In this document: positions 24,752 to 33,410 of the stretch, piece after piece | How the letters are laid out: each line of letters starts with the position of its first letter | Position numbering within the stretch: the first letter of the stretch is position 1 | NCBI GenBank assembly: GCA_018334755.1 | Contig: JAGXLI010000010.1 | Location: 1-43,152 of the forward strand | Length of the DNA: 43,152 nt | Direction of reading: 5' to 3' | Source: Thermoplasmatota archaeon | GTDB lineage: Archaea > Thermoplasmatota > Thermoplasmata > Halarchaeoplasmatales > Halarchaeoplasmataceae | Program-made: the position numbers and the translations under genes | The notes under the pieces: model-generated | What the model saw: only the letters and a program-made list of their open reading frames with translations | Database searches by the model: none | Told to the model about the DNA's origin: nothing

Positions 24752-26281
24752 GTGATGATGAAGTTCGATCTTGAAGCGACGTTGATCTTCAGCGACTCCG
24801 TCGAGGAAGCAGTGAAAGATATTGAAGAAGCGATAAGAGAGTCGAACGAGACCCTTCTGAAGAAAGGGGTACCCGAATCCGTAGAGGACGGCGGAGCTGA
24901 TGTACGCGGTTTTTCCGTAGAGAAAGATACGTTGACTCTCAACATCGATTCAGATAGGTATGTGAGAGCCCATGACGCCCTCTTAAGGCTGAAGAAGAGG
25001 TTGAACAAGGAGCTGGGTCCTGAACACCACGTGGGCGTTAGAGAGTTATCGATAGACGGGTACGCCATCGAACTCGACCTGGATAGAGCCCCGAAGGATC
25101 CAGAAAAAATCACTTTGCCTTATGTCGAGGAAGTCAGCTTTGACGAAAAGAGATGTGTTTTGAAGATATCTGAACTGGGTGAGAAGGAGTTAAAAGAAAA
25201 TTACGTCGACAGGATCATAGAGAGGTTGAAAGAAAAGGTGGATGCCCAGTATTATGAAGGAAAGGAGGAGATGTGGGAGCTGCTGTGGGGATCCGATGAA
25301 AAAGAGATGGCCTGGGAAAAAGATCCGACGGAGGAGATGCTGGAAAGAGATTGGATCAAGAGAGGCCCTACCAAGGGAAAATGGTTCTACCGGCCGGAGA
25401 TGGCCAAGGTCCTCAAGACTATAGAAAAGATCGCGGTCAAAGAAGTCTTAAAACCTCTAGGGTTCCAAGAGATCGTAGAGTCCATGATGGTACCTTTCGA
25501 CGTCTGGATAGAAACGGGCCACATGGAGGGTATACCGAACGAGGCCTATTACGTGACCGAACCCAAGACCAGGAATCCGGGCGAGTGGGAGGAGATCATA
25601 GACGAGATAAAGATAGCTCGGGATGTCCCCGATGAAAAGCTCGAAGATATGATCGAGACTCCCAAAGCCGGAATATGTTACGCCCAATGTCCGACGATCT
25701 ACTGGTCTTTCCGGAATGAGACCATATCTGACGACAGTCTGCCAGTTTTAGTATACGAAAGGACCGTTCCCAGCGCCAGGTACGAGTCCGGGGGTAGACA
25801 CGGCCTCGAACGGGTGGACGAATTCCACAGGATAGAGCCGGTCTACATAGGGACAAAAGAACAGCTTCTCGAGCTGAAGGAAAAATTGATAGAAAGGTAC
25901 AAGCATGTGTTCGAAGAAGTGCTTGACATAGAGTGGAGGATGGCGAAAGTCGAACCCTTCTATCTACAGCAGTCAGGCGGATCAGAAAAGGAAGAGGAGC
26001 TCGATCTCGGCACCGTCGATTTCGAGGCCTATCTTCCTTATAGAGGAACGAGAGAAGAGAGCGAATGGCTCGAATTTGGAAATTTGAGTGTTTTCAGGAA
26101 GTATACTGAAAGCTTCAACATCAAATCTCAATCTGATACATTACTCTCCGGCTGCACCGGTATAGGCCTGGAGAGATGGGCGATGGCGTTCCTCGGTCAA
26201 AAAGGCCTGGATCGAGAGAACTGGCCCGAGAAGTTCGATGATTACTTCGGAGATATGCCGGACGGATTTGAACTTCTGTGA
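24752..26281 (+). CDS. serS: Seryl-tRNA synthetase, type 2 (methanogen type)
   Basis: Charges tRNA-Ser. The 509-residue sequence is the rare type-2 form and not the bacterial/eukaryotic one. The N-terminal 165 residues form the atypical alpha/beta tRNA-binding domain rather than a long coiled coil. The catalytic core has motif 2 RYESGGRHGLERVDEFHRIE and motif 3 CTGIGLERWAMAFLG. Cysteines at 309 and/or 313 (GICYAQC) and 468 (LLSGC), with a nearby Glu, fit the active-site zinc that defines this class. It starts at GTG 24752, or ATG 24755/24758. It is followed by rpoK and rpsB. No type-1 serS is in the window. Confidence 0.93.
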   Translation: MMMKFDLEATLIFSDSVEEAVKDIEEAIRESNETLLKKGVPESVEDGGADVRGFSVEKDTLTLNIDSDRYVRAHDALLRLKKRLNKELGPEHHVGVRELSIDGYAIELDLDRAPKDPEKITLPYVEEVSFDEKRCVLKISELGEKELKENYVDRIIERLKEKVDAQYYEGKEEMWELLWGSDEKEMAWEKDPTEEMLERDWIKRGPTKGKWFYRPEMAKVLKTIEKIAVKEVLKPLGFQEIVESMMVPFDVWIETGHMEGIPNEAYYVTEPKTRNPGEWEEIIDEIKIARDVPDEKLEDMIETPKAGICYAQCPTIYWSFRNETISDDSLPVLVYERTVPSARYESGGRHGLERVDEFHRIEPVYIGTKEQLLELKEKLIERYKHVFEEVLDIEWRMAKVEPFYLQQSGGSEKEEELDLGTVDFEAYLPYRGTREESEWLEFGNLSVFRKYTESFNIKSQSDTLLSGCTGIGLERWAMAFLGQKGLDRENWPEKFDDYFGDMPDGFELL

Positions 26282-26307
26282 TCTCAAGAAGAAACGTCCG
26301 CGGGAGC

Positions 26308-26322
26308 AAAAAACTTATAACA
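26308..26322 (+). promoter_or_regulatory. TATA box of rpoK-rpsB
   Basis: aaaaacttataacac predicts a start near 26342, leaving about 20 bases of leader with AAGGATC before ATG 26362. Confidence 0.5.
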
Positions 26323-26361
26323 CAAATCTATCTAGCACAAAAGGCCTAAAGGATCATTAAT

Positions 26362-26550
26362 ATGACCAGAGAATATACTCGCTTCGAGAAAGCAAGGATA
26401 ATCGGTGCTCGCGCCTTACAGATATCCATGGGAGCACCAACTCTGTTGGCCTCCGAGTCGGGAAAACACTCCAACCCGATAGATCTGGCCATCGAGGAGT
26501 TCGAAAAAAGTATTATACCTATCACCGTCATAAGAGAGGAAGAACAATGA
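26362..26550 (+). CDS. rpoK: DNA-directed RNA polymerase subunit K (Rpo6)
   Basis: A small assembly subunit of archaeal RNA polymerase, homologous to eukaryotic Rpb6 and bacterial omega. The 62 residues contain the family core: [36 protein letters not shown]. The only difference from typical members is a longer polar insert (SESGKHSN) before PIDLAIEEF. It overlaps rpsB by 4 bases (ATGA), the usual archaeal rpoK-rpsB pairing, here without enolase between them. Confidence 0.95.
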   Translation: MTREYTRFEKARIIGARALQISMGAPTLLASESGKHSNPIDLAIEEFEKSIIPITVIREEEQ

Positions 26551-27170
26551 CTGATGATGCCGAAACTGAAGATGAGGAAGAAATATTGGTCCCGGAAGAC
26601 ACCTATCTAACGGCTGGTGTCCACATCGGAACTCAGCAGAAATCCAAAGATATGGAGCGTTTCATCCACAAAGTGAGGAACGACGGTCTTTTCGTACTGG
26701 ATATAGATCAGACGGATGGCAAGGTCAGGAGTTTAGCTAAATTACTTTCCAGATATCCCCCTGAAAGGGTTCTGTTGGTATCGGCCCGACAGTACGGGAA
26801 AAGGCCGATAGAGAAATTTTCTGACATCATGGGGACCGCGAGTATCGCCGGTCGATTCATACCCGGAACGCTGACGAATCCCTCGCTGGATCACTTCATA
26901 GAGCCGGAGGTCATCGTCGTCATAGATCCTTCGGCGGATCGCCAGGCGGTAAAAGAAGCCGTCAACGCCGGATTACCGATAGTCGGACTGGTGGATACCA
27001 ATAACAGCTTAAAAAACGTCGATATTGCCGTACCGAGCAACAACAAGGGACGAAAGGCGCTCGCCTTGGTCTTTTGGCTTCTAGCTAGAGAGATGAAATT
27101 GTTCCAGGGAGAGATAGATAATAGAGACGAATTCGATTACGAGGTAGATGATTTCGAACAGACCCTGTGA
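26547..27170 (+). CDS. rpsB: 30S ribosomal protein uS2
   Basis: Small-subunit ribosomal protein. Seen: [20 protein letters not shown] at the start, the NDGLFVLDI strand, [24 protein letters not shown] and the [20 protein letters not shown] segment of the uS2 fold, followed by [14 protein letters not shown]. The length of 207 is normal for archaeal uS2. The first 18 residues form a very acidic tail ([16 protein letters not shown]), as seen in salt-adapted archaea. The gene is cotranscribed with rpoK and converges on the aCPSF1 gene with 7 bases between. Confidence 0.95.
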   Translation: MTDDAETEDEEEILVPEDTYLTAGVHIGTQQKSKDMERFIHKVRNDGLFVLDIDQTDGKVRSLAKLLSRYPPERVLLVSARQYGKRPIEKFSDIMGTASIAGRFIPGTLTNPSLDHFIEPEVIVVIDPSADRQAVKEAVNAGLPIVGLVDTNNSLKNVDIAVPSNNKGRKALALVFWLLAREMKLFQGEIDNRDEFDYEVDDFEQTL

Positions 27171-27177
27171 GTCTTTC

Positions 27178-29100
27178 TCAATAAAGCCTGATGGTCTCTA
27201 GATTTTTAGGGGCCCTGGTGCTTATCCCGTATTTCTTGTATATAGTGCTGGCCAGATTAGTCGCTTTGCTCTCTTCACCGTGGGAAGTCAGTACGCGATT
27301 CGGATTTGGATTCATCTTGCTTATGTAGTGCAGTAACTGGATCCTATCGCTGTGTCCCGAGAAACCCTCACAGGTAGACACGTTCAGTTTGACGGGGATG
27401 TCTATTTTCTCGCCTTTTTCGGTCAGGGTTATCTTGTCGTAGTCCCTCTGGATCTTACTACCTAAGGTTCCCTGGGCCTGATATCCTACGAAGATCAGGG
27501 TCGCCTCGGGATCATCTCCCCAAGCTTTGAAGTACTCTAACACGGGTCCGCCGTTCATCATGCCCGCCGTGGCGAGGACTATAGCCGGTTCGTCCCTATC
27601 GCAGATCTTTTTTCTTTTGTCCATGCTCCCGACTTCCTCGAACATGTCCGATAGGAAGGGGTTCTCATCTTCATGGAAGATCTTGTTTTTCAAGACGTTG
27701 TTCAGATACTCCGGATAGGCGGTATGTATCGCCGTGGCCTCCCAGATCATGCCGTCCAGGTATACATCGGTTTCTGGAAGCTCTCCTTTCCGTATGGCTT
27801 CTTCGATAACCAGCATGACCTCTTGTGATCGTCCTACCGCGAAGACAGGGAGTATGACTTTACCGTTCCTGTTATTCAAGGCGCGGTCCAATATGTCCTT
27901 CAGCTGTTCGACGGCGTCGTTCCTGCTGGGCTGCAGGTCTTCATAGCCGCCGTAGGTCGATTCCATAACGACCGTTTCTACTCTGGGGAAGTTGTTATGG
28001 GCCTGGTTGAAAAGCCAGGTTTCGTCGTATTTTATGTCTCCAGTGAAAGCTACATTGTAATCGCCGTCGCCTATATGGATATGCGCGACTGATGACCCTA
28101 AGATGTGCCCGGCATTATGAAGCGTCAACCTCATATCGGGCGCGATGTCGGTGGTCTCTCCATATTCTAGAGGTATGGTCCGTTTCACCTGTTCTCTTAT
28201 GTGCTCGGATTTGTAAGGCGGGTCCCTAGCGTCGCTGACCGAGACCTTGATGTAATCCAACTGTAGGAGTGCAGCAAGATCTCTGGTCGGAGCGGTAGTA
28301 TATATAGGTCCTTCATATCCGTACTTGTAGAGAGCGGGTATGATACCGCTGTGATCCAGGTGAGCGTGCGTAAGGATTAAACAGTCGATGTCCTCGAGAG
28401 GCATCAGTTCCGGCGCGTTCAGATACGGGGTGCCTTCCCCGTTCTCGCTCCTGGCGGAGACATCGACGCCGCAGTCGATCAGGACTTTGCTGTCACGGGT
28501 CTGGAGTAGATGCGCTGAACGGCCGACCTCCCGGTATCCTCCTAGCGCCGTTACCCTACCGAAGGTTTCTCCGTTCCGCGTGTCCCTGTTTATCTTCCTG
28601 CCGACTTTATGGAGAAAGTCTTTCCTCTCCTTTCTGACCTTTTTCAAGTATCCGCGGATATCGTCTATGGTCTTTGACTTGATCGGGGGTGTCCTGATGA
28701 CATCAACGGCCCACTTGGTCTCCCGTTTTATCTCGTTCAAAAGTTTACCGTCCTTTCCTATAGCTATGCCTGGAGCTTTAGCTTCGATCGTTATCTGACC
28801 GATATCTTCTTTGAACTCCATGTCAGTGATCTCTGCCTCTTCCGGTACTATTTCCCTTATCTCCTCTTCAGCTTCTTCTGGATCTGCCAAAAGAGAAGGA
28901 TCTGGACGCACCAAGACCCTTCTCTTCAATTTCTCGGCCAACTTTTTCATCGTGTTCGAGTCTTTCGTGAATTCCCCTATATCTTTGGTGTATATCACTA
29001 TCACTGATCCTTCGAACTGTATATCCGTGATCCTCACGTTCCTAGAAACCACTTCTCTGACCGCTTCTTTCGCATCCTCTAAAATGTCTTCAACACTCAT
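27178..29100 (-). CDS. aCPSF1/FttA: KH-domain beta-CASP ribonuclease, transcription terminator
   Basis: Archaeal CPSF73 homologue that cleaves nascent RNA 3' ends and terminates transcription. Residues 1-150 hold tandem KH-like domains (GIAIGKDGKLLNEI). Then comes the metallo-beta-lactamase core with LGGYREVGRSAHLL, LILTHAHLDHSGIIPALYKY (about 243-250), NAGHILGSS and FTGDIKYD, and the beta-CASP part with VMESTYGG, VFAVGRSQEVMLV, ATAGMMNGGPVLEY, and the final SGHSDR and LTSHGE. The length of 640 is normal. The gene lies upstream-to-downstream of psmB on the same strand, a neighbourhood common in euryarchaea. Confidence 0.95.
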   Translation of the reverse strand: MSVEDILEDAKEAVREVVSRNVRITDIQFEGSVIVIYTKDIGEFTKDSNTMKKLAEKLKRRVLVRPDPSLLADPEEAEEEIREIVPEEAEITDMEFKEDIGQITIEAKAPGIAIGKDGKLLNEIKRETKWAVDVIRTPPIKSKTIDDIRGYLKKVRKERKDFLHKVGRKINRDTRNGETFGRVTALGGYREVGRSAHLLQTRDSKVLIDCGVDVSARSENGEGTPYLNAPELMPLEDIDCLILTHAHLDHSGIIPALYKYGYEGPIYTTAPTRDLAALLQLDYIKVSVSDARDPPYKSEHIREQVKRTIPLEYGETTDIAPDMRLTLHNAGHILGSSVAHIHIGDGDYNVAFTGDIKYDETWLFNQAHNNFPRVETVVMESTYGGYEDLQPSRNDAVEQLKDILDRALNNRNGKVILPVFAVGRSQEVMLVIEEAIRKGELPETDVYLDGMIWEATAIHTAYPEYLNNVLKNKIFHEDENPFLSDMFEEVGSMDKRKKICDRDEPAIVLATAGMMNGGPVLEYFKAWGDDPEATLIFVGYQAQGTLGSKIQRDYDKITLTEKGEKIDIPVKLNVSTCEGFSGHSDRIQLLHYISKMNPNPNRVLTSHGEESKATNLASTIYKKYGISTRAPKNLETIRLY

Positions 29101-29233
29101 AGAATCACTTTCTTGTGTAGTTCGTGTAGTTTTTTTATGAACATAAATCTGGTATTGACAGAACTAAGGAAAAGAAGACCGATATCCACCCTGATCTTAT
29201 ATCGGTAGATGTACGAGATGGATGAAAGGGGTT

Positions 29234-29890
29234 TTAGAGAGCGGGTAAGTTCTTCTCTTCCCTCAGCTCTGATATCCTCTTCTCGACTTCATCGTCTTCT
29301 ATATTTTCAAATCCCTCATCCGTTATCTTCGCTAAGTTTATACCGTCGCCGGAGGCAGAATCCCGGCTGCTCGAAACCAGTAAGGATAAGACGGCGAGAT
29401 CCATAGCTTCTTCCATCTCCATCTCTTCCTCGTAATGGTCTTCGAGTATACCATAGACGAACTGTGAGCCTGAACCTTCAGCGACGTAATCGTCCGCGAT
29501 CGCTCCACCTAGAGCGTCGATGGAGTAAACCTTTCCACACCCGTCGGAATCGACGCCGCCGAGAACGAGTCCGACATAATAAGGCATCATCCTTCTTCCC
29601 ATCATGATGTTGGAGAGAAGGGTTGTAGCGGCTTCTACGGACATCGTTTTACTCCTCTTCAGTTCATAGAGTTCAACTTCGGAGCGTAGATATCTTGATA
29701 ACGCCTGACCGTCTCCGACCAGACCTGCGATGGTCAATCCGATATTGTCCGTGATCTCGAACAATTTTTTAGTATCCTTATGAGATATCATGTGCCCTTT
29801 AGTAGCTCTTTTTTCCGTTGCAAGTACGACGCCTTCTTGGCAGACTAGACCTAGGGTGGTCGTACCCTTTTTGTTGTTTTCTTCATCCAT
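29234..29890 (-). CDS. psmB: Proteasome beta subunit
   Basis: Catalytic subunit of the archaeal 20S proteasome. An eight- or nine-residue propeptide (MDEENNKKG) precedes the TTTLGL mature N-terminus, whose Thr is the nucleophile. The conserved ATEKRATKG gives Glu17 and Lys33, as in Thermoplasma. GSGSQFVYGILE and the RDSASGDGINLA motif near the end hold the Asp166/Ser169-type residues. Mature length is about 209. TATA-like atatat at 29910-29916 lies just upstream, so the leader is very short. The alpha subunit is elsewhere. Confidence 0.95.
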   Translation of the reverse strand: MDEENNKKGTTTLGLVCQEGVVLATEKRATKGHMISHKDTKKLFEITDNIGLTIAGLVGDGQALSRYLRSEVELYELKRSKTMSVEAATTLLSNIMMGRRMMPYYVGLVLGGVDSDGCGKVYSIDALGGAIADDYVAEGSGSQFVYGILEDHYEEEMEMEEAMDLAVLSLLVSSSRDSASGDGINLAKITDEGFENIEDDEVEKRISELREEKNLPAL

Positions 29891-30032
29891 GATTTCACAC
29901 TCAACCCAAATATATCTGATCGGTCAAATCCCAAACTATCGATGGAATCAGACCATCCAAAATCCTTCTTCGCCAATTATTAAATTGGGACTCCTATTTA
30001 GATGTTTTCATCTTTCTATAACGACGGACGAT

Positions 30033-30521
30033 CTACCTGTAGATCGACGGTCCAGATTTGGTAGAGGAGACCTCTTGTTCCTCCATCTCCGCTCCACCTA
30101 ATGATTGGAAATGGATCGTAGCTCTCATACCGATATTGATCACGTTCTGTATAGTGTCAAACAAAAGGGTCTTCTTCAGATCGTCGTCATAAAGATGCTG
30201 CTTGACTATTACGGCCTCCGGAAGTTCCTGGTCATCTCTCTGTATGTTGTAGATGTTGGTGTCCTGTGCCAATATCATGACCAGTTTCTTTTCGAAGCCC
30301 GATCTCTGTTTATTGTTCAATTTCTTCAGAACCTTTTTATGCTCTTCGCTGACGTTGAGTTTATACACCACTTCCAGCCTCTTGTCGTTCTGTTCAGGGT
30401 TCCCTAAGAGGACTACCCTGTTCCCGTGTTTTAGATGTATCAACCAGTTCAGGCCGGACTGATCTTTCACTTCGAACTCTCTATTGTCATCTTCTAACCA
30501 TTCAGTTATCTCTTTCTTCAT
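30033..30521 (-). CDS. DUF2299-like archaeal protein
   Basis: A 162-residue soluble protein of unknown role. The N-terminal KKEITEWLEDDNREFEVKDQ, then LNWLIHLKHGNRVVLLGNPE, and the later KKLVMILAQDTNIYNI are the strands and helices I associate with the archaeal DUF2299 family, which has a YbjN/chaperone-like fold; that assignment is from memory. There are no Cys, membrane segments or catalytic motif. A TATA-like gattattaaa lies about 25 bases upstream of ATG 30521. It stands alone between psmB and the dolichol-kinase-like gene. Confidence 0.6.
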   Translation of the reverse strand: MKKEITEWLEDDNREFEVKDQSGLNWLIHLKHGNRVVLLGNPEQNDKRLEVVYKLNVSEEHKKVLKKLNNKQRSGFEKKLVMILAQDTNIYNIQRDDQELPEAVIVKQHLYDDDLKKTLLFDTIQNVINIGMRATIHFQSLGGAEMEEQEVSSTKSGPSIYR

Positions 30522-30560
30522 GAAAGTAGCTTAGAATCGCAGGGTTTAATAATCTTTGCC

Positions 30561-31121
30561 TCACGCCAAGATTAACTCTATACCACGAAGGACGAAGAGA
30601 GGTACTACAATCATCAGAAAATCGTCATCCACGACAAGCTTCGGATACTCAGCTATTATGGCAACTACTCCTCCCACTGAAGAGAGTACAGCGATATTGA
30701 GCAGAGAGAAGTCCGTCAGCAATGCCAGCAAGATCAGAGCCAGACCGATCCAGGTCATCAGCGGCACGTATGGATAAAGCTTTGGCTTTAACTCCTGTAT
30801 CTCACCGATCATCGGATCGACCAGTCCCATGCCGACCAGGCAGAGTACCGCCAGGTACATCGGGAAGAAAAGGAGTGTTATCGCCGCCGCCATCCCGGCC
30901 CATGCGTAGGCGGCTATCTGTCTCTTCTCGTAGTGCCTCATACCATAGACGTGGAATCCGAAATAGATTCTAAAAGCTTCGAATACGAGGACGAAAGTTA
31001 AAACGAGGAGGACCCAGAGCCGTTTCGAGTAGCCGAAAAAAGGATCGGGGATGAAATAGTAGACTAAAACTATCCAGGCCATCGAATGAAGTATCCTTCT
31101 CAACAGACGATGTCCTTCCAT
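30561..31121 (-). CDS. Dolichol-kinase/CTP-transferase-like membrane protein
   Basis: A 186-residue protein with about six hydrophobic segments. The layout RRILHSMAW near the start, FEAFRIYFG at the second helix, then AYAWAGMAAAITLL and MGLVDPMIGEI follows the RK-hH ... E-hR ... G ... D-hG pattern of the dolichol kinase/CDP-lipid (SEC59-like) superfamily that uses CTP. The protein is shorter than average and the Asp-Pro motif is slightly unusual, so the substrate is unknown; polyprenol phosphorylation for N-glycosylation is a reasonable guess given the sequon-rich surface proteins. ATG 31121 lies 21 bases after the upstream acyl-CoA synthetase gene on the same strand. Confidence 0.5.
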   Translation of the reverse strand: MEGHRLLRRILHSMAWIVLVYYFIPDPFFGYSKRLWVLLVLTFVLVFEAFRIYFGFHVYGMRHYEKRQIAAYAWAGMAAAITLLFFPMYLAVLCLVGMGLVDPMIGEIQELKPKLYPYVPLMTWIGLALILLALLTDFSLLNIAVLSSVGGVVAIIAEYPKLVVDDDFLMIVVPLFVLRGIELILA

Positions 31122-31142
31122 GGTCTTCTATTTTATTACTTA

Positions 31143-32576
31143 TTATAGAAATCTTCCCCTTTTATTACAGGAACCGGGCTCGTTATCCTCCGTTTTATTC
31201 AGAAATTTTCCCCTAGATGCTAATTTCTCAAGTGTTGCAACGGCGGACCTCGTAGAACTGAAAGTCAGGATGCCTTCCTTATTAAATTCATTCTTCCATT
31301 CCTCCACTTTGGTATCGGCCAGTAAAACTATCGCCGTGGGTTTTTCGATCTTCTTACAGGTCTCTATGATCCTGCCCGGAAGGGTCTCGTCTACCTCAGG
31401 GGACTTCGAGAGATACAAAAGGATACCGTCCAGTTTTTCTTCTCTCCCAAGTATCTTCAAGACCTCTTCGTAGTTCTTCACCGAGACCGCCGGGGTCAGA
31501 TCTATCGGGTTCTCCAGTGATGACAAAGGAGGTGCGACCTCTTCCAGCTCAGCTTTGACCGATGGGGACAAGGAGGCCATCTCCAGATCCTTCTTTTTAC
31601 CGATCCTGTCAGAGGCGATGACGCCCGTACCGCCAGCACTGCTCACCACGGCTATTCTTCCTTCCTCCATCGGGCTCAACCGGCTAAAGGAAGCGGCCGT
31701 ATCCACCAGATCCATCTCATCTTTTGCCAGGATCACTCCGGTCTGTTCGGCTATCCCCTGAATGACCCTCTCAGAAGAAGTAGACAATGAGCCCGTGTGA
31801 GAACGTGTAGCTTCTTTCCCCTCGGCAGTCAGTCCACCTTTGAGCAGAACTACAGGTTTCTCTCTGCTGACGCGTTCCGCTTCCTCGAAAAAGGCTCTGC
31901 CCCGGGAAAAACTCTCGAGGTAAAAGGCGATCACCTCCGTCTCTTCGTCCCGAGCGAAGTATCTCAACATGTCCAACTCATCCAGGTCAAGCTTGTTCCC
32001 TACGCCGACGAAGGCTGAAAGTCCCATATCTTTTTCATTCAGGTACTCGAAGAAAGGAACGGAGAGGAAGCCGCTCTGAGAGACGAAAGCTATGTCGCCC
32101 TTTTTCGGCCGTTGGAGAACATCCTCGGAAACGAACAGAGTATCTAAGTCTTCCGCGGGACGGTAAAGTCCGAGGGTATTGGGTCCTAGAACGCTCGTTC
32201 CAGTCTCTGATACCAGTCTCTTGAGCGCTCGAGCGTTCTTTTCTCCCTCTTCTCCCATCTCACTGAAGCCCGCAGATACTATCAGGAAGGACTTTACACC
32301 TTCATCGATACACCGCTCAACCGTTTTTAAGATATCACTAGACGGGATCGCGAGGATCGCCAGATCGACTCGTGTTGGAACGTCGTTTATGTCTTTAAAA
32401 AAATCCACGTCCTCCTCTTTGCTTTCTGGATTCACTGCAAAGACGTCCCTCTCAGTCCCCTCTTTCAGGTTGGTGAAGATAGTGTTACCTATACCCTGTC
32501 CTTCCAAAGATACCCCGAAAACGGCGATGGTTTCAGGGGCGAAAAGACCGTTCAATCTTTTCGACTCTTTATCCAC
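31143..32576 (-). CDS. ADP-forming acyl-CoA synthetase, alpha subunit (unpaired)
   Basis: CoA-binding and ligase part of archaeal ADP-forming acyl-CoA synthetase, which makes ATP while releasing a carboxylic acid from its CoA ester. Seen: LFAPETIAVFGVSLEGQG (Rossmann CoA-binding), VLGPNTLGLY, FVSQSGFLSVPFF, and RSHTGSL with the phospho-His, followed by VSSAGGTGV and NPIDLTP. The length of 477 is typical for a separate alpha subunit. No beta subunit follows; the downstream gene is the membrane kinase-like protein. It starts at GTG 32576 with GGTGTGA upstream and TATA gattatataac at 32621. It may share the beta subunit encoded at 34886. Confidence 0.9.
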   Translation of the reverse strand: MDKESKRLNGLFAPETIAVFGVSLEGQGIGNTIFTNLKEGTERDVFAVNPESKEEDVDFFKDINDVPTRVDLAILAIPSSDILKTVERCIDEGVKSFLIVSAGFSEMGEEGEKNARALKRLVSETGTSVLGPNTLGLYRPAEDLDTLFVSEDVLQRPKKGDIAFVSQSGFLSVPFFEYLNEKDMGLSAFVGVGNKLDLDELDMLRYFARDEETEVIAFYLESFSRGRAFFEEAERVSREKPVVLLKGGLTAEGKEATRSHTGSLSTSSERVIQGIAEQTGVILAKDEMDLVDTAASFSRLSPMEEGRIAVVSSAGGTGVIASDRIGKKKDLEMASLSPSVKAELEEVAPPLSSLENPIDLTPAVSVKNYEEVLKILGREEKLDGILLYLSKSPEVDETLPGRIIETCKKIEKPTAIVLLADTKVEEWKNEFNKEGILTFSSTRSAVATLEKLASRGKFLNKTEDNEPGSCNKRGRFL

Positions 32577-32620
32577 GATTCACACCGGTTCAACTAATGC
32601 AGAGTATCAAAATCAAGGAC

Positions 32621-32633
32621 GATTATATAACTC
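32621..32633 (-). promoter_or_regulatory. TATA box of the unpaired alpha-subunit gene
   Basis: gttatataatc in the minus orientation lies about 50 bases before GTG 32576, predicting a leader of about 25 bases that contains GGTGTGA. Confidence 0.5.
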
Positions 32634-32643
32634 TTTTTTCGAC

Positions 32644-33177
32644 TCAGACCGGGACGAAGTCATGGAGGTCCTTGAGATCTGGGTTCACTTTTCCCTCGCG
32701 TATGAGAGAGAAATTGACGTCCACCATGACCGGTTTCTCCAAAAGGTATTCGTCATAGGCTCTCCTGACATTATCAAAATACCTCCTGGCAGCGGCGTGA
32801 TCGGGTGCGGTGAACATCAATATCCAATCGTACTGTCCGTTGAGATATAGAACGTTCACCAGCTGGACTTCCTGTATTTCTTGAACCCCTTTTATCTGTC
32901 TGTCGATGATGAGTTCCGCTAGATCTTCACTCATCGGTTTCATCTTCAACAGGGCTATATACATCACGTGGTCTTTTTTGGTCTCATCGACCACGGCGGT
33001 GTAGCCCCATATCACTTTTTTTTCCTCCAGTTCTTTCTTTTTTCTCCATATCTTCTGGCGATAGGTGTCCAATTTCTCGGCTATCTTCTTCAGGCTCCGG
33101 GTGGGATCTTTCAGTAATTCTTTTATCAGTTTTTCTTTGAAACCTAATTTGTTACTTTTTTGGGTTTTTTCCGACAT
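32644..33177 (-). CDS. Lrp/AsnC-family transcription regulator
   Basis: Seen: an N-terminal HTH region (FKEKLIKELLKDPTRSLKKI, then LDTYRQKIWRKKKELEEKKV) and a C-terminal RAM-like ligand domain (VMYIALLKMKP, VNVLYLNGQYDWILMFTAPD). This is the layout of Lrp/AsnC regulators that respond to amino acids or related acids. The start is taken as ATG 33177, giving MSEKTQKSNK; GTG 33207 would add ten residues but lies within bases close to the promoter. The gene is divergent from the 47-aa/acyl-CoA synthetase unit, with a perfect palindrome between them, so it probably controls that unit and itself. Confidence 0.8.
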   Translation of the reverse strand: MSEKTQKSNKLGFKEKLIKELLKDPTRSLKKIAEKLDTYRQKIWRKKKELEEKKVIWGYTAVVDETKKDHVMYIALLKMKPMSEDLAELIIDRQIKGVQEIQEVQLVNVLYLNGQYDWILMFTAPDHAAARRYFDNVRRAYDEYLLEKPVMVDVNFSLIREGKVNPDLKDLHDFVPV

Positions 33178-33217
33178 ATTACCACGATACGTTACATTTT
33201 CGCTCACGAGATATTAT

Positions 33218-33234
33218 ATATGTTTCAAACATAT
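33218..33234. promoter_or_regulatory. Perfect 17-bp palindrome, candidate operator
   Basis: atatgttt-c-aaacatat has 8-bp perfect arms. It lies in the short gap between the Lrp-like regulator and the 47-aa gene and overlaps the TATA-like atattatata at 33211-33220. Its symmetry and place fit binding by the adjacent regulator. Confidence 0.6.
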
Positions 33235-33256
33235 GTATGTTACGGAGGTGTAAAAA

Positions 33257-33400
33257 ATGGAAATGGAAGTAGATGGTAAAGACCTCGACCACAGCAAAGT
33301 CATACTGTACCCGAAAGAACTCGACTCGAACACCAGGCACGAACTGATGGAGAAGATCAGAGAACTCGACGTTGACTTTGAATACGAAGAGTACAGCTGA
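33257..33400 (+). CDS. Small hypothetical protein, 47 aa
   Basis: Too short for the ORF track. It has ATG 33257, the strong ribosome site GGAGGTG at 33244-33250, and the sequence MEMEVDGKDLDHSKVILYPK... ending VDFEYEEYS. It is acidic and probably a small beta-alpha unit. The family is not recognised. It is the first gene after the palindrome and directly precedes the acyl-CoA synthetase alpha gene, so it is likely co-regulated. The strong ribosome site and codon use make it credible. Confidence 0.65.
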   Translation: MEMEVDGKDLDHSKVILYPKELDSNTRHELMEKIRELDVDFEYEEYS

Positions 33401-33410
33401 GAGTATAGCT

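Noticed and set aside
30722-30973. 83-aa Arg/Pro-rich plus ORF
   Set aside because: It is a shadow of the dolichol-kinase-like membrane protein on the other strand.
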